Assembly (NCBI RefSeq): GCF_000414115.1
Contig: NZ_AOPZ01000098.1
Span: 1 to 53,286 of the forward strand
DNA: 53,286 bases
Direction: 5' to 3'
Source of the DNA: Streptomyces aurantiacus JA 4570
Lineage (GTDB): Bacteria > Actinomycetota > Actinomycetes > Streptomycetales > Streptomycetaceae
Shown: positions 52,898 through 53,286 of the stretch, piece by piece
Position numbering within the stretch: position 1 is the first letter of the stretch
Layout: every line of letters starts with the position of its first letter
The notes under the pieces: model-generated
What the model saw: only the letters and a program-made list of their open reading frames with translations
Databases searched by the model: none
Told to the model about the DNA's origin: nothing
Position numbers and translations under genes: made by a program

Positions 52898-52916
52898 TTA
52901 GGTGAGGCTACCCTAA
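52898..52916. promoter_or_regulatory. Iron box (IdeR/DmdR-type operator)
   Basis: TTAGGTGAGGCTACCCTAA matches the actinobacterial iron box TTAGGTTAGGCTCACCTAA at 16 of 19 positions and is itself a 9-1-9 imperfect palindrome. It lies 68 bp upstream of the amidohydrolase start and 26 bp before the divergent helix-turn-helix gene, so it could repress either or both under iron sufficiency. Confidence 0.75.
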
Positions 52917-52941
52917 GTTGCGATGGTGGTGGGTTGGGTTG

Positions 52942-53286
52942 GTGGACGAGGAACGGGTGGAGCGGCGGGCGGTGGTGGTCAACCGCCTCGAGGCATGGGC
53001 CGATGGTGTGGTCGCGAGGCTCGACGCGCAAGAAGACGTCGATCGCTCCTTACTCCACGCCCTGGGCGAGCGGCCCTCGCTGCGTGAGGAGAACGCGGTC
53101 CGCAGGGCCGACGCGGTGCGCGCGGCCGCCCTCGGGCTCGGCCCGGCAGGCTGCGCGGCCGCGGCGGGGGTCTCGGAGCGGCTCCTGCTCAACTGGCAGG
53201 CGCGGGAACCCACGTTCGCGGCCGCCATGGCCGCGGCGGCGCACATGGCCGCGCGTGAGGGGGAGCGGGCCCGCCTCGTGGCGGCG
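52942..53286 (+). CDS. Helix-turn-helix protein, partial (runs off window)
   Basis: The first 115 codons of an open frame that continues past the window edge. The N-terminal part is helical and charged (NRLEAWADGVVARLDAQEDV). A homeodomain-like helix-turn-helix follows at about residues 68-95: ALGLGPAGCAAAAGVSERLL then LNWQAREPTFAAAM. The GTG at 52942 is the first start that keeps this frame; ribosome-site support is weak. It is divergent from the amidohydrolase, with the iron box in between. Terminase-small-subunit-like or phage-type DNA-binding proteins share this motif, but the full length is not visible. Confidence 0.6.
   Translation, partial: MDEERVERRAVVVNRLEAWADGVVARLDAQEDVDRSLLHALGERPSLREENAVRRADAVRAAALGLGPAGCAAAAGVSERLLLNWQAREPTFAAAMAAAAHMAAREGERARLVAA

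Overview
The DNA is high-GC actinobacterial sequence, almost certainly Streptomyces or a close relative. The evidence is very high GC at third codon positions, frequent GTG starts, GGAGG-type ribosome binding sites, a 2-methylisoborneol (earthy odorant) operon, a DUF397 protein, an IdeR/DmdR-type iron box, and a large nonribosomal peptide synthetase (NRPS) locus. No tRNA, rRNA, CRISPR array or replication origin was seen.

Left flank (1-5.1 kb): a cut-off flavin monooxygenase, twin TetR-type palindromes, nitronate monooxygenase plus acyl-CoA ligase in one operon, a small DUF4326 protein and an MBL-fold hydrolase. From 5.1 to 7.3 kb is a graveyard: the C-terminal piece of a penicillin/acyl-homoserine-lactone acylase, an IS1182-like transposase tail, a frameshifted unknown gene and an alpha/beta-hydrolase tail.

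NRPS/PKS cluster (7.65-34.5 kb, all + strand): a KAS III-like enzyme; a free-standing A-PCP; KS-(dead AT)-carrier-C plus a C remnant; (dead C)-A-PCP-C-A(N-MT)-PCP-TE, split by a 17-bp tandem duplication that shifts the frame; and C-A(Thr-like)-PCP-C-PCP-E-C-A-PCP-C, in which one module has no A domain. Two modules lack a working C domain and two C domains have no downstream partner, so the proteins appear to complement each other in trans. The only thioesterase sits in the fourth of five proteins, so gene order is not reaction order. The likely product is a small N-methylated peptide containing one D-residue and probably a threonine-derived residue, possibly with an acyl or polyketide start. 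The cluster has no MbtH-like protein, regulator, transporter or phosphopantetheinyl transferase.

Just after the last NRPS gene (34.56-34.74 kb) lies the N-terminal piece of an acylase of the same family, on the same strand and in the correct order relative to the C-terminal piece at 5.1-5.8 kb. The simplest reading is that about 28.7 kb carrying the cluster was inserted into, or replaced the middle of, one acylase gene.

Right flank (34.9-53.3 kb): an acyl-CoA ligase; phenylacetate-CoA ligase; the 2-methylisoborneol operon (family 2B encapsulin shell, terpene cyclase, geranyl diphosphate C-methyltransferase) followed at once by a secreted chorismate mutase; an alpha/beta-hydrolase; a MOSC protein with a ferredoxin-type reductase; and a divergent acyl-CoA catabolic locus (FadD one way; crotonase, DUF35 protein and two cysteine-less thiolase-like proteins the other) resembling steroid side-chain degradation operons. 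The window ends with DUF397, an amidohydrolase, an iron box and a truncated helix-turn-helix gene.
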